From Rhodopirellula sp. (GTDB lineage Bacteria > Planctomycetota > Planctomycetia > Pirellulales > Pirellulaceae), in NCBI GenBank assembly GCA_002701385.1, contig NZVD01000090.1, positions 62,557-126,556 on the forward strand: a stretch of 64,000 bases of DNA, given 5' to 3'. The position numbers were made by a program, and so were the translations under genes. Below, piece by piece: positions 1-10,133 of this stretch (position 1 is the first letter of the stretch; each line of letters opens with the position of its first letter). The notes beneath the pieces are model-generated. The model was not told the DNA's origin, made no database searches, and saw only the letters and a program-made list of their open reading frames with translations.

Positions 1-5
1 ATCAT

Positions 6-1607
6 TTGATCAGCGGAGCAGATTACGGTTGGCGTCAAAGCCCTCAAAATCTGATGCCCTACTATCCGGATACACTGCCCCCGGTCATAGAGATTGGGCC
101 AGGTTCTCCAACCGGCGTCGTATTCGGAGACAAAACACATTTCCCTGATAAATACCAACAGGCGTTCTATGTTTGTGATTGGAGTTACGGACGAATTTAT
201 GCCGTTCATCTTAAGTCTAACGGCGCGGGGTACAAAGCCTCTTGGGAGTTCTTTGCCAGCGGGACACCACTTGCCGTGACCGACATCGTCGTGGGACATG
301 ATGGTGCCCTTTATTTCTCTACGGGTGGTCGCGGTAACCCATCAAAAATCTACCGTATCTTCCACGCTCATCAGAATGACATCGGCAATAAGATCGACTT
401 ATCGAATGCCACCAAAGATCTGCAGAAACTCAGTTCCTTGAACACATCGGGGACTCCTGTCAGTTACGAATCTCTGGCTGCCTCGCTGAAGTCCGAGGAT
501 CGCACCATCCGATACGCTGCCCGGATGGTATTAGAACACCAGCCCTTTGAGGATTGGATTGAACATACACTTACCGAGCCTCATGCGACGGCATTACTTG
601 AAGGACTAACGGCAGCCACTCGTCAGGCCACTCCAGCATTCAGGCAGCGTCTGACAGACAAGCTAACATCACTCCAATGGAAGTCTCTCACTACAGAGCA
701 AAAGCTCAACACGCTTCGTCTCTTTGCTATTGTTTTGGCACGAATGGGAATGCCTAAAGGGTCTGAACATTCGCAAACATTGAATTATTTGAATCCCCTG
801 TTTCCGTCCCCTGACAGTAACATCAATAAAGAGCTCGCTAAACTGCTTAGTCACTTTCAACCTGAGCAGTTCACGGACCGCATTCTACAGTCGATATCTG
901 AATCAGAATCACTGATGACTCAGCTGCACTTCCTCTCCATTTTGATGGACGAAGGTATACACAACTTTACTCCGGAGCAAGCGGAACAACTAACGAGTGC
1001 GATCAATCCTTACGAATTGCGAGCCGTCGCTCATCGGAAGTACCGTGAACAAAGTGAACAACTACAGCAATTAATAAGAACCCTGAGATTACCGGAAGGC
1101 GATGGGGAAATGCCATCACGCCCGGTCGTGCAGAATTGGAAACTCACAGACTTGTTGCCACTCGCTTCCAAATCCTCACTCGACTCGGGCAGTGCCGTGC
1201 AAGGGAAAGTGGCGTTTCGAGCGGTCCGTTGTGACAACTGTCATCGACTAGGTAATGCCGGAGGGGTGCTGGGGCCCAGCTTAAATGGACTGTCCGGACG
1301 ATATACCCCGCAAGCCATCCTGGAACATGTCGTCCATCCCAGTCGCGTGATCTCTGATCAGTATCAGTCCGCCAACTTTATCCTCAAAGACGGCCGTCAG
1401 TTAAACGGACAAATCGTCAATTTATCCAGTGGAAGCTATCAAGTACGGACTGATCCATTTCGCCCCTTTGCCCGTACCACCATCCGAACCCAAGATGTGG
1501 AAGAAGTACTACCCTCGAAAGTGTCTCTTATGCCGTCCGGCTTACTTGATTCACTGTCCAAAGAAGAAATTCGCGATTTACTCGTCTACCTGTTAGACCC
1601 TGAGTAA
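6..1607 (+). CDS. C-terminal part of a large secreted dehydrogenase/heme-binding (c-type cytochrome) planctomycete protein; 5' end lies outside the window
   Basis: Open from the left edge; YFSTGGRGNPSKIYRI propeller-like segment, then a C-terminal cytochrome-like domain with CDNCH motif (CxxCH) and LGPSLNGLSGRY...ILEHVVHPSRVIS, as in the putative heme-binding domain family (TIGR02603-like). Confidence 0.75.
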   Translation: MISGADYGWRQSPQNLMPYYPDTLPPVIEIGPGSPTGVVFGDKTHFPDKYQQAFYVCDWSYGRIYAVHLKSNGAGYKASWEFFASGTPLAVTDIVVGHDGALYFSTGGRGNPSKIYRIFHAHQNDIGNKIDLSNATKDLQKLSSLNTSGTPVSYESLAASLKSEDRTIRYAARMVLEHQPFEDWIEHTLTEPHATALLEGLTAATRQATPAFRQRLTDKLTSLQWKSLTTEQKLNTLRLFAIVLARMGMPKGSEHSQTLNYLNPLFPSPDSNINKELAKLLSHFQPEQFTDRILQSISESESLMTQLHFLSILMDEGIHNFTPEQAEQLTSAINPYELRAVAHRKYREQSEQLQQLIRTLRLPEGDGEMPSRPVVQNWKLTDLLPLASKSSLDSGSAVQGKVAFRAVRCDNCHRLGNAGGVLGPSLNGLSGRYTPQAILEHVVHPSRVISDQYQSANFILKDGRQLNGQIVNLSSGSYQVRTDPFRPFARTTIRTQDVEEVLPSKVSLMPSGLLDSLSKEEIRDLLVYLLDPE

Positions 1608-1620
1608 GAACGTCCTATTA

Positions 1621-4600
1621 TTAGGGGTAAATCTGAACCTCATTCAGGCCACCGCCTAGCCCCCAGTACGAGTCGACATAGATTCTCACTTTACGAGCCT
1701 GAGTCGATTCGAATTCAGTGATTTGCCAACCGTCACCGAACGGTACCGCCACGCCGGGCTCGAGCATGCCGGCGAATGTCGCACTGTACTTACCGAAGTG
1801 CTGCGGATATTTAAACGCTGCCTGAAAGGGCCGATCAAACACCTTTCCAAATTGACGATTTTTCGTCGCCAACACCTGATCGTTTTCATCCCTCAGTTCA
1901 ATTCGATACTTCATCGTAGCGAAGTCATTCAGCCCCGCGTTGGCCGTATTTAGTACTCTGACTTCGGATACAGCTTGATCTACCTTCCATTCATATTCAA
2001 TCCAACCGGTCTGCTGATAAGGAAGCAGCCAATAGGTCGGGGCAACATAAAATGGAAAGGTGGCCATTTCATCACTTATCAAAGGATGTTTGTCAGGGCC
2101 ATATCCACCTAACGACGCCGTCTCTATAGGACGCTGAAGATAGTTCAGTTTTCCATCCGCTGGAAACTCTGAAGTTTTATTATCAATCGTTAAGTAAGGT
2201 GAGAAGCGAATACTGCGACTCCCAGATGCCGTGACGCGTGCTTCCCGTGCCAGATTCTTCTCCAGAGATTCATCTCGTTCAGCAAGTTGTTGCTGTAGGA
2301 TCGGAGCCAGGCCAGCCTGAAGCTGCTGTTGGCTAACCTGTGAGTTATGTTCAATCGTTGCAACCGTTGGATCTGACTGGAATCGCAATCGGTTGTCGGC
2401 AATTTGAACGCCATTACCCAACGGATAAGTCTTCCCAAACATGGTCAACTCTGTGGCTCCATCGACCGAGGCGCGAACTTGTGAGATTTGCCCAACACTG
2501 TTCATGATGAGTGCCAGGTCCAATGGTCCTGAGTTCTTAAAAATCTCCTGCCCATCCAGAGCAAGATAAGCTGCCTTCCGCATATATATCTGCTCGATAT
2601 TCTCGTCATCGGTAATGCGGAACCAGGCCAGTTCAGCAGCGACCGTACCCCATTGAAATGTAATGGGTTGAGCCGCATCAACCACGAGCCAATCCGCTTC
2701 AAATTCTCCTCTGGGTATCTTGATCACACTGGCATCACCTATCCGTTTTACTTCGGCATGAATCACCTCCCCATCTTTCTTAAGAGGATTGAGCAATGTG
2801 ACAAAGGTTTGCTGTTTGGTTTGAGTCAGCTTTCCCAGTGGCTCAATCGTAAGCTCCCCGATTTGTAACACCGAATCTTCATGAATGTGATTAGGCGGAT
2901 GCGAATATTCCGCGGCAAGCAAGCCACCGCGAATCTCCTGCACATCCTGCCCTGGTGGAACTGAGAAGTGGACATATTCTGTTTCCATCCAATCCGTTGT
3001 CTTTGTCAGTGAACGAGTATCTCGAAGGCTTAAAGAATCTGGGACGTTATAGACTTCATTACATTGCGCCACAACACGTCCTTCGGCATCGAGTAGCGTG
3101 AGCGGAATTTTCCAGGCAAGATTTTCATAGACGGCCAGGTCACTCTTTTGATATCGAACTTTCATGCGATAGCGATGCCCTGCCTTAAGCGTTTGACGTA
3201 CCTTAAACTGATTCAGACTCTCCCCCTGCTTACGCACTAAAGCTGACTTACCTTGCAAGTAATAGGCAACGTCCGGCAAGCCTGCTTCCGATTCAGAGGG
3301 ATAGACGAGCTTCCCTGTCCCTGACCAGTGTTTGGGGGAGATGACCGCTGCTGTTTCATTCGTCGTTTCATATTGTCCCGCCATAGCCCGCATGGTCAGT
3401 AGATTGTGATCGTAGGTATACGCAACTTTGGGTTGCCCGGGAGCACTTTCCAATTCAACCTCCACTTCATCAGGCACGAGGAATTGAAACGCTAAATCTG
3501 CATTGGGTCGTTTAAGCCTGACCATTTTATCGGTGATCGTTTCATAGGTGGCTGTATTCCCGTCCTCATCTCCGTGCACTGAATTCCACGTTTGCCATTG
3601 CCAGCCATGAAACCTCGCATCTTCATGGGCCACATGGTCAACAAAAATGAAATAATCTCTTCCCGGCTCATCCTTCACATACATGATGTCACGATCTTTT
3701 CGGGTGTAGTGTTCAGGAAGTTCATCGTGTCCGGAAGGTTTGTAATATTGAATATTACTTTTGGCGGCTGCCGTATGGATGATCGCGAGTTTTTCGCCAT
3801 CCCAACTACTAGTGACTTTCATGGAAGGAGCAAGAGATTCCCGTTCGGTCAGCACACCTGATTCCGCGGCCTGATAGCCATGCCATTTATAGTGCCATGA
3901 CATCCCCGATGACGTGCCCAGTATTTCTCCGAGAGACGAAAGGAAGATGTCTCCGTTGACATACATGTAGGTATGTCCCATGCCATAACCACTACGAATC
4001 ATACTCATCCGGTCGGTCGTCTTAAAGAGCTCAAGCGGCTTGCGAACTTCCGGTTGATACACTTCCGGGCGTGTCCATAATAAAGTGATGATTTCGGCAT
4101 GACCGGATTGATGTGCGTCATGCGAAGAAAACTCAAACTGTTTCTTCTCGTTAACTTTGACCATCGACTGATTGATGAAATAGGATGCAGCAGACTTCGG
4201 ATTTCGATAGGCGAAGTCGTACCACCACGGACTTCCCGAGGCTGATCCGGGGAGCTCGATTGGTTTGCCTGAAATGACGCCGGCAATCCCCTGGTACCCA
4301 GGATCAATAGGACTCTGGAACATCCCAACCGGAGGTACGGTTGATTCATGCATGATCGGATAATAAGTTGCCTGCTCAATTCCCGGATGTCGTCGCAGGT
4401 CGATGCCTCGAACATTATTCAAACAGACCGCAGCAGTGTACAGATTTTGCATGGAGACACTCCAGTAACCTGGCATACCAGCCTCCAATCCCTGCCCTGC
4501 CCATCCAATATCGTGAGTCAGCAGCCAATGATAGGTCTGTAGATAACTTGTCAGCCAACGTTTAGCATCTGGGTACTCATCTCCCAAAACCAAGCACCCG

Positions 4601-5298
4601 ATCAGGGCTCCGGCAAAAACATTATTCCCCTGGTTCTTACTACGTAAGTGATGAAGCCCCATTGCCGGAGTATGTAACACGAGTCGAAAGTATGGTTCCA
4701 CAACTTTCTCGGCAATAATGTCGCGTGCCTGACGACGTTGCTGTTCTGAGAGAGCGTCCCAGATGAAATCCACTGTGAAAGCGGAATTACGAGCATACAT
4801 TCCAGCATGTATTTGCGGCATTGCTGCACCACTCCAGGTAAACCATCCCCAACGATTGGCACGTGCTGCTGTGGTAAACACATCCCAGGCAACCTCCGCA
4901 TACTTCTTTTCACCGGTCAGCAGATAGACAAAAGCAGCCGATGTCATACGAGTTTGCATTTGTTCGGCAAGCCGCTTTGCCATTTCTCTGGTGGCAGCAT
5001 CTTTGGTCACCGCATCAAACTCAATGGTGAGATCCAGAATGGATTCCAGTCGCTGATCCATCAACGGCTTATCGTTCGGCCAATGGTTCACCAATTCATC
5101 AGCACGCTTGCGAATACCACTCAGCATCGAAGACCAGGGTTCGACTTTTACTTTTTCACGTATCTCATCGACTTCAGCCGACTGGAGAAGCAGACCGATC
5201 CCTGGCGATGGCAACTCCTGCGCAGTAGTGATCAGCGGTAAGCACCAAGCCCATATTGCAAAAAACGTAGAGGCTGTAAAAAAACGAAAGCGACTCAT
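1621..5298 (-). CDS. Large secreted heparinase II/III-like (alginate-lyase-fold) protein, 1225 aa
   Basis: Signal peptide; alpha/alpha-toroid-like N-terminal half (YLLTGEKKYAEVAWDVFTTAARANRWGWFTW; HHLRSKNQGNNVFAGALIGCLVLGDEYPDAKRWL) followed by heparinase II/III-type beta-sandwich segments. Confidence 0.6.
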   Translation of the reverse strand: MSRFRFFTASTFFAIWAWCLPLITTAQELPSPGIGLLLQSAEVDEIREKVKVEPWSSMLSGIRKRADELVNHWPNDKPLMDQRLESILDLTIEFDAVTKDAATREMAKRLAEQMQTRMTSAAFVYLLTGEKKYAEVAWDVFTTAARANRWGWFTWSGAAMPQIHAGMYARNSAFTVDFIWDALSEQQRRQARDIIAEKVVEPYFRLVLHTPAMGLHHLRSKNQGNNVFAGALIGCLVLGDEYPDAKRWLTSYLQTYHWLLTHDIGWAGQGLEAGMPGYWSVSMQNLYTAAVCLNNVRGIDLRRHPGIEQATYYPIMHESTVPPVGMFQSPIDPGYQGIAGVISGKPIELPGSASGSPWWYDFAYRNPKSAASYFINQSMVKVNEKKQFEFSSHDAHQSGHAEIITLLWTRPEVYQPEVRKPLELFKTTDRMSMIRSGYGMGHTYMYVNGDIFLSSLGEILGTSSGMSWHYKWHGYQAAESGVLTERESLAPSMKVTSSWDGEKLAIIHTAAAKSNIQYYKPSGHDELPEHYTRKDRDIMYVKDEPGRDYFIFVDHVAHEDARFHGWQWQTWNSVHGDEDGNTATYETITDKMVRLKRPNADLAFQFLVPDEVEVELESAPGQPKVAYTYDHNLLTMRAMAGQYETTNETAAVISPKHWSGTGKLVYPSESEAGLPDVAYYLQGKSALVRKQGESLNQFKVRQTLKAGHRYRMKVRYQKSDLAVYENLAWKIPLTLLDAEGRVVAQCNEVYNVPDSLSLRDTRSLTKTTDWMETEYVHFSVPPGQDVQEIRGGLLAAEYSHPPNHIHEDSVLQIGELTIEPLGKLTQTKQQTFVTLLNPLKKDGEVIHAEVKRIGDASVIKIPRGEFEADWLVVDAAQPITFQWGTVAAELAWFRITDDENIEQIYMRKAAYLALDGQEIFKNSGPLDLALIMNSVGQISQVRASVDGATELTMFGKTYPLGNGVQIADNRLRFQSDPTVATIEHNSQVSQQQLQAGLAPILQQQLAERDESLEKNLAREARVTASGSRSIRFSPYLTIDNKTSEFPADGKLNYLQRPIETASLGGYGPDKHPLISDEMATFPFYVAPTYWLLPYQQTGWIEYEWKVDQAVSEVRVLNTANAGLNDFATMKYRIELRDENDQVLATKNRQFGKVFDRPFQAAFKYPQHFGKYSATFAGMLEPGVAVPFGDGWQITEFESTQARKVRIYVDSYWGLGGGLNEVQIYP

Positions 5299-5489
5299 TT
5301 CAAATCCGTGAGGCTGGAGGGATACTACGCTCGATTATATCATCCCGCCTTCTCGGATTTCCGGTATCGTGTGGACCAGAAAGATGAATACTACAATCCA
5401 CTCAAAACACCTTCCATTGCTTGTTGTAGCCAACTCGAACAATCTGTTTATAATGAGTGCCGGAATGCCATCCCCTTTCTATTTCAACC

Positions 5490-7058
5490 ATGAGACGACC
5501 AATGCTACGAGCAACCCTTGCCTCCCTGCTTATTCTGATAACAGCTCTGACTACTCAGGCTGACGACCGGCCGAATATCGTGCTCATTATGGCCGATGAC
5601 TTAGGCTTCTCTGATATCGGCTGTTATGGTTCGGAAATTCCGACACCCAATCTGGACTCGCTAGCCGAAAACGGATTGCGTTTCACTCAGTTCTATAACA
5701 CGTCTAAATGTCATAGTTCACGCGTCTCTTTGCTGACCGGACTATATTGTGATCAAGCTGGCAGTGAATCCCTAAGCCGCGGCTCCACCATCGCTGAAGT
5801 ACTTAAAGAAGCCGGGTATTTCACAGCGATGTCAGGTAAATGGCACTTAAGCAAGCAACCGACAGATTTTGGATTTGACCGTTACTGGGGACACCTATCT
5901 GGCGCCACTAACTTTTTCATTGGAGATGATACGTTTCGCTATAACGGTGAACATTATGATGTACCCAAAACGCTTAATGGGCGTCCCTTCTATACCACGC
6001 ATGCGATTGCGGATTTCGCCATCGAATTCATCGACGAAGGTATTGCCGCCAACAAGCCGTTTCTGATGTACATCCCGTTCAATGCGCCCCATTACCCATT
6101 GCAAGCCCCGGAAGCCGACGTCAAACGTCACCTGGGAAACTACGACGGTGGTTGGGACGCTCTGAGAAAAACTCGATTTGCTAAACAATTGGAATTAGGT
6201 TTATTCCCTGAAGATACTCAATTGAGCAAACGCTCAGACCATGTACCTGCCTGGAAATCTCTTTCTGAAGAAGATCGCACCTGGGAAGCAAAGCGAATGG
6301 CAGTCTTTGCCGCCATGGTCGATTTGCTGGATCAGAATATTGGACGCGTCGTCAAGCATCTGGAAGAAAAGAATGAGTTAGATAATACATTGATCCTGTT
6401 TTGTAGCGATAACGGAGCTTGTCCGTTTGAGCGAACACAGGGCCGATTTAAGGCCCCTTGGGATCCTGAATCCTATTGGCTTTATGATGCCAGTTGGGCC
6501 AATGCGGGAAATACACCATTTCGTCTCTATAAACAAAATCAGCATGAAGGTGGAATCTGTTCTCCCATGATTGCCCACTGGCCTAACGGCTTGAAAGCAA
6601 AGCCTGGGACGATTACCACTCAGACAGCTCATTTGGTGGATTTCATGGCGACGTTTCTCGATGTAGCTGACGCTCGGTATCCACAACAAATTGGGGAACG
6701 CAAGATAGACCCACTCGTAGGTAAATCACTCGTCCCCATCTTTGAAGGGCAACAACGCGATGCTCACGCAACGCTGTATTTCCATTTCGGAACAGACCGA
6801 GCACTGCGTCAGGGGCCGTGGAAAATTGTCTCTGCCAAACTGGGACGTTGGGAACTCTACAACCTGGAAAAGGATCGCACGGAAATGAATGATCTGGCCA
6901 AGCAATTTCCTGCTCGAGTGAAAGCGATGGAAGAGGTTTGGTTCGATATCGCCAAAAATCAGGAACGCCTCAAAGGCAAGCATTTATTGCCTGTGAAAAA
7001 CACGATCACTAAATTGAACTTCCGCAAAGACACTTCAAGTGGTCGCGTAGAAAACTGA
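5490..7058 (+). CDS. Sulfatase (arylsulfatase family S1) with non-consensus active-site motif CHSSR
   Basis: NIVLIMADDLGFSDIGCYGSEIPTPNLDSLAENGLRFTQFYNTSKCHSSRVSLLTG; GKWHLSKQ; FCSDNGACPFE. Start moved to the internal ATG at 5490, which precedes a signal peptide (MRRPMLRATLASLLILITALTTQA). Confidence 0.9.
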   Translation: MRRPMLRATLASLLILITALTTQADDRPNIVLIMADDLGFSDIGCYGSEIPTPNLDSLAENGLRFTQFYNTSKCHSSRVSLLTGLYCDQAGSESLSRGSTIAEVLKEAGYFTAMSGKWHLSKQPTDFGFDRYWGHLSGATNFFIGDDTFRYNGEHYDVPKTLNGRPFYTTHAIADFAIEFIDEGIAANKPFLMYIPFNAPHYPLQAPEADVKRHLGNYDGGWDALRKTRFAKQLELGLFPEDTQLSKRSDHVPAWKSLSEEDRTWEAKRMAVFAAMVDLLDQNIGRVVKHLEEKNELDNTLILFCSDNGACPFERTQGRFKAPWDPESYWLYDASWANAGNTPFRLYKQNQHEGGICSPMIAHWPNGLKAKPGTITTQTAHLVDFMATFLDVADARYPQQIGERKIDPLVGKSLVPIFEGQQRDAHATLYFHFGTDRALRQGPWKIVSAKLGRWELYNLEKDRTEMNDLAKQFPARVKAMEEVWFDIAKNQERLKGKHLLPVKNTITKLNFRKDTSSGRVEN

Positions 7059-7340
7059 TCACTCGGGCAACGCTTCCGAATCGTGATCGGGTAGGTATAC
7101 GTAATAGTGATAGTCGGCATGAAGCTGCCAGCCACGCGATTCATAGAGCGTCTTGGCTGGTAGATTGTTTACACCTGTGCACAGTAACAGGCGAGTCGCA
7201 GAGGTCGATTCTGCAAAATCCTCTGCCGCCTGTAACAACTGAGTTGCCACACCCAGCCCATAAAATTGGTGGTATTGGCTTAACAACTAAGCCTATGCCT
7301 CCAGATCATCGAGATTTGCCTTCGTGATATCAGCGACTGA
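7059..7340 (-). pseudogene. Decayed GNAT-family N-acetyltransferase gene (central deletion plus two in-frame TAG codons)
   Basis: Minus-strand translation, one frame: KSVADITKANLDDLEA*A*LLSQYHQFYG-LGVATQLLQAAEDFAESTSATRLLLCTGVNNLPAKTLYESRGWQLHADYHYYVYLPD. N- and C-terminal GNAT signatures are joined without the central beta-sheet region. Confidence 0.7.
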
Positions 7341-7341
7341 T

Positions 7342-8982
7342 TTATTTTCCGGGGTTCAGGACTGGTAAATACTCAGCGCCAAGATCTTTAGGAAGCGGAG
7401 TCACCTGGTTATCCTCGGCCCAACGATCCCACTTTGCTTCCAAGGACTTTGCTAATTTGGGATGACGCTTCACCAGATTGCGGGACTCAATTCGATCCTT
7501 CGAAATATCATATAGTTCCCATGGCTCACCACGAGTGGCGACCAGCTTCCAATTCCCTTCTCGGACTGCTCGGCTTCCCTGGTGTTCAAAGAACAATGTC
7601 CGAGTATCACCTGTATCATTTGCACGCCAGCTTGATAATAAGCTAACTCCCGGAAGTGGTAATGTGGACTCTCCTTCCCATTGCTGAGGATATTCACTTC
7701 CTGCGGCTTCCAGTAAGGTCGGAACGAGATCAATAATATGAGCCGGCGTATTATTGATTGTCCCTCGAGCCAAATTCCCCTGTGGCCAATGGATGATTGC
7801 CGGCATCGAGATTCCACCCTCGTGACTGTAATGTTTGTAAAGTCGAAACGGAGTATTGGAAGCATTCGACCAACCTGACCCGATGCTGTGATAACTATCT
7901 GCATTACCCATGGTTTCCAGCTGCTCTCCCCAATGCAGTTTGTTGTTACGACCGGACCAGATATCAAATCCAAAGGGATCCCATTCGTAGCATGCGCCAT
8001 TATCAGAAATGAAAATAATCAAAGTGTTCGCAAATTCATCATGGCTTTTGAGGTCGGTGATAACACGACCAATGTTGCGATCCATCTGGTCCACCATCGC
8101 TGCATAGATCGCCATCCGACGAGCCAAATCTCCGCGACGATCGGTCGGAAGCGAGTCCCAGGCGGGATTTCGAAGAGCTTGGGTTTCTCCCCAATCCCAA
8201 TACAGAGACCGTTTGGACAATGCCGAGTCTTTAGAGACCACACCAAGTGCCTTCATGCGTTTCAAACGTTCTTCACGAATAGTATCCCAGCCAACATCGT
8301 ATCTTGTTGCATACTTGGCGATGTCTTCCGGCCAGGCATGCAGTGGGAAATGCGGTGCATTAAACGCCAGGTATAGAAACCATGGCTTCTCCTTTGTTTC
8401 CCGTCCCATCTCCAGGAATTCTAATGCATGGTCAACGGTCGCATCCGTGGCGTGGAATGTTCCGGGTTTGTACTCGATGGGTTGTTCATCCGTCGGAAAG
8501 CGATCCAATTGGGTTGGGTCGAAATAATGTCGACCACTCTTCACCGTGCCATAGGATTGTTCAAATCCATGTTCTGTTGGATTTGGTGTTCCCAAGTGCC
8601 ACTTACCAGCAAGGAATGTTCGATACCCAGCGGCTTGCAGGAGTTGCCCAGAAGTCACCGCATCCTCGGCTAACGATCCCCGATATCCCGGATGCCCGAT
8701 GTCCTTGATCATATGTCCAAGCCCGACTCGGTGAGGATACTGCCCGGTAAGAATACTCGCACGTGACGGGCAGCACCGCCCCATGTTATACATTTGCGTC
8801 ATTCGCACACCGTCGGTAGCGAGAGCATCAAGGTGCGGAGTATTGATTTCACCGCCGTAACAGCCGAGGTCACTGTAGCCGAGATCGTCCGCGACAATTA
8901 CGAGTACATTCGGTTGTTGCTGAGCTGATAATTCGAGGGTGACAAAAAGTAGTAGCAGCGTGGAGAGAATACGAGAAGGCAT
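7342..8982 (-). CDS. Sulfatase (arylsulfatase family S1)
   Basis: PNVLVIVADDLGYSDLGCYGGEINTPHLDALATDGVRMTQMYNMGRCCPSRASILTG with canonical CxPSR formylglycine motif; GKWHLG; FISDNGACYEWDP; signal peptide. Confidence 0.95.
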   Translation of the reverse strand: MPSRILSTLLLLFVTLELSAQQQPNVLVIVADDLGYSDLGCYGGEINTPHLDALATDGVRMTQMYNMGRCCPSRASILTGQYPHRVGLGHMIKDIGHPGYRGSLAEDAVTSGQLLQAAGYRTFLAGKWHLGTPNPTEHGFEQSYGTVKSGRHYFDPTQLDRFPTDEQPIEYKPGTFHATDATVDHALEFLEMGRETKEKPWFLYLAFNAPHFPLHAWPEDIAKYATRYDVGWDTIREERLKRMKALGVVSKDSALSKRSLYWDWGETQALRNPAWDSLPTDRRGDLARRMAIYAAMVDQMDRNIGRVITDLKSHDEFANTLIIFISDNGACYEWDPFGFDIWSGRNNKLHWGEQLETMGNADSYHSIGSGWSNASNTPFRLYKHYSHEGGISMPAIIHWPQGNLARGTINNTPAHIIDLVPTLLEAAGSEYPQQWEGESTLPLPGVSLLSSWRANDTGDTRTLFFEHQGSRAVREGNWKLVATRGEPWELYDISKDRIESRNLVKRHPKLAKSLEAKWDRWAEDNQVTPLPKDLGAEYLPVLNPGK

Positions 8983-9148
8983 ATCTGCGGAGACCTACTT
9001 TGGAAAATGGACAATCTCAGGTTTTGTAAGCAAGTTTGAGTCACTACCGTCTCGTTGGAAACTTAGAATGGTGTTAACTCAACCGGAGTTTAATTATTGT
9101 CGAGATTCGACTTCATATCTACAGAAGCAAATCAGAAGCCCCATTTAG

Positions 9149-10129
9149 ATGACCGATTCCTCTCACACCTGGACGTTTCTTCATGTAAACGATAGTCACA
9201 TGGGAACTCCTCGCTCCTACCGTTTTCGTCCTGCCATCAATCAACGATGGGCTGCGATCAAGCAGCAAATTGAACAGGAATCTGCCGACCTACTATTACA
9301 TGGCGGCGATTTGACCCGGGACGGTCAAACACATTCGTTTGAAATCGAGCAGGCCGCAGTGGATCTGAGTTCGATACCATTTCCAATCCACGTGATTCCC
9401 GGCAATATGGATGTCGGCAACAAACACACTCACGTCAACGGCCGAAAAAAGCGGTGGGACCCTCTGGGACTTGGCTGGCACGATCCTGAATTAAATATGA
9501 CCGGTGAACGCCTTGACTTGTTCAGTCGTTTTTTTGGCGATATTCAATGGACGTTTATCCATCGGGATGTTCGCTTTACCGGATTTTATGCAGCCGTAGC
9601 AGGTTCAGGGTTACCTCAGGAACAACAGTTCTGGGAATTTATGGAAATGCTTCCGACACTCGAACGCACCAGACATCACGTCGCCGTCATGCACTACTGG
9701 TTATTTATGGAGGATCCCGATGAACCTGACTGGGATCTCACTAACGAAGAAGAATACGACAACTGGTACTTTTCAATCTCTCCCCCTCATCGGCAGAGGA
9801 TCTGGAAGATCCTCCGGCAAGCTGGGGTCGACATTCTATTTTGTGGGCATGTCCACACTGCACGACCGGTACAGCATCTGGATGGGATTCGGATCTATCG
9901 CACTCAAGCGGCTGGTAATACGGCACAACTCACCGATCGCTGGAAAGAAATCGACACTCGCTTTGGTTATCATCGCTGCACGGTAGTAGACGACCGAATC
10001 GATGTTGAATTCATACTGGGCGATGATCAATGCGAAGAATTTGGAACATACGGCCCACTGGGGCACCCCAAAGTGGAAGACCGAGACTACAGTGTCGCAC
10101 AACAGCACCCTCCTATCGAACCGGATTGA
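9149..10129 (+). CDS. Calcineurin-like metallophosphoesterase
   Basis: FLHVNDSHMG, LLHGGDLTRDG, VIPGNMDVGNKHTH, FCGHVHTARPV metallophosphoesterase motifs. Confidence 0.85.
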   Translation: MTDSSHTWTFLHVNDSHMGTPRSYRFRPAINQRWAAIKQQIEQESADLLLHGGDLTRDGQTHSFEIEQAAVDLSSIPFPIHVIPGNMDVGNKHTHVNGRKKRWDPLGLGWHDPELNMTGERLDLFSRFFGDIQWTFIHRDVRFTGFYAAVAGSGLPQEQQFWEFMEMLPTLERTRHHVAVMHYWLFMEDPDEPDWDLTNEEEYDNWYFSISPPHRQRIWKILRQAGVDILFCGHVHTARPVQHLDGIRIYRTQAAGNTAQLTDRWKEIDTRFGYHRCTVVDDRIDVEFILGDDQCEEFGTYGPLGHPKVEDRDYSVAQQHPPIEPD

Positions 10130-10133
10130 TCCG

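Noticed and set aside
7470-8000. 176-aa minus-strand ORF overlapping the sulfatase
   Set aside because: Shifted frame of the same strand inside a clear sulfatase gene; no domain signature.
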